A stretch of 13,246 bases of DNA from Candidatus Falkowiibacteriota bacterium (GTDB taxonomy: Archaea > Iainarchaeota > Iainarchaeia > Iainarchaeales > GCA-2688035): NCBI GenBank assembly GCA_017610485.1, contig JAFCBY010000029.1, positions 1 to 13,246 of the forward strand, read 5' to 3'. Of the stretch, positions 13,217 through 13,246 are shown piece after piece; within the stretch, counting starts at the first letter, position 1, and every line of letters starts with the position of its first letter. The notes below the pieces were generated by a model that saw nothing but the letters and a program-made list of their open reading frames with translations, did no database searches and was not told the DNA's origin. Position numbers and translations under genes: made by a program.

Positions 13217-13246
13217 AGCCCCGTCGTCTAGAAGCCTTTTTTCCAG
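13217..13246 (+). tRNA. Possible 5' end of a tRNA (Glu-like), cut by the window
   Basis: AGCCCCG-TC-GTCTAGAAGCC resembles the 5' end of a tRNA-Glu-type gene: a 7-nt acceptor strand, then TC and the D-stem GTCT followed by AG. The following T run makes the D loop unusually long (about 16 nt up to CCA), so it may be a non-canonical intron, a decayed tRNA or no tRNA at all. The rest is outside the window. Confidence 0.3.

Overview
The window looks like a chromosomal segment of an archaeon, possibly a DPANN-type lineage known from environmental genomes. The pointers are TATA-like boxes about 25 nt upstream of starts (several apparently leaderless), a tRNA gene without an encoded CCA, ATGA/GTGA-coupled operons, and an archaeal-style winged-helix/membrane-protein pair. 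The lineage is inferred only, and the aspartyl-tRNA synthetase is of the bacterial type.

Left part (1-6353, housekeeping, + strand). The 3' part of a bacterial-type aspS is followed, after a short promoter region, by a tightly coupled operon: gatC, gatA, an inositol-monophosphatase-family gene, an RNase Z-like metallo-beta-lactamase gene, gatB and yjbQ. AspRS plus GatCAB is the set used for tRNA-dependent amidation (Asp-tRNAAsn to Asn-tRNAAsn, and possibly Glu-tRNAGln to Gln-tRNAGln). Two lesions stand out here. One is an exact in-frame 63-bp tandem duplication in aspS. The other is a frameshift in gatA that looks like a deletion of about 28-31 bp just before the catalytic Ser region. Both could be real mutations or assembly errors.

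Middle part (6354-8660). A 347-bp gene-free stretch carries a TATA-like box and a run of hairpins, including a perfect 10-bp stem with an inner stem and a possible loop-loop contact; I propose it as an unnamed structured RNA. It is followed by a three-TM protein with a double winged-helix regulator. Convergent to these is a GTGA-coupled pair: a four-TM membrane protein and a SAM-dependent methyltransferase.

Accessory-looking part (8703-12517). This block has more AT-rich codons and unusual genes. It holds an atypical receiver-like protein with a long charged insertion, a divergent intergenic region with a 17-bp-arm imperfect inverted repeat, and a tiny acidic protein. Next comes an HTH protein with two degenerate LAGLIDADG motifs whose frame runs antisense through tRNA-Ile(GAU). 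Last is an AAA+ ATPase with a nuclease-like C-terminus, preceded by two 23-nt-spaced palindromes just upstream of its TATA box. The neighbourhood of tRNA-Ile looks like an insertion hot spot.

Right end. A Maf-type nucleotide pyrophosphatase lies on the - strand, and a possible truncated tRNA starts at the edge of the window.
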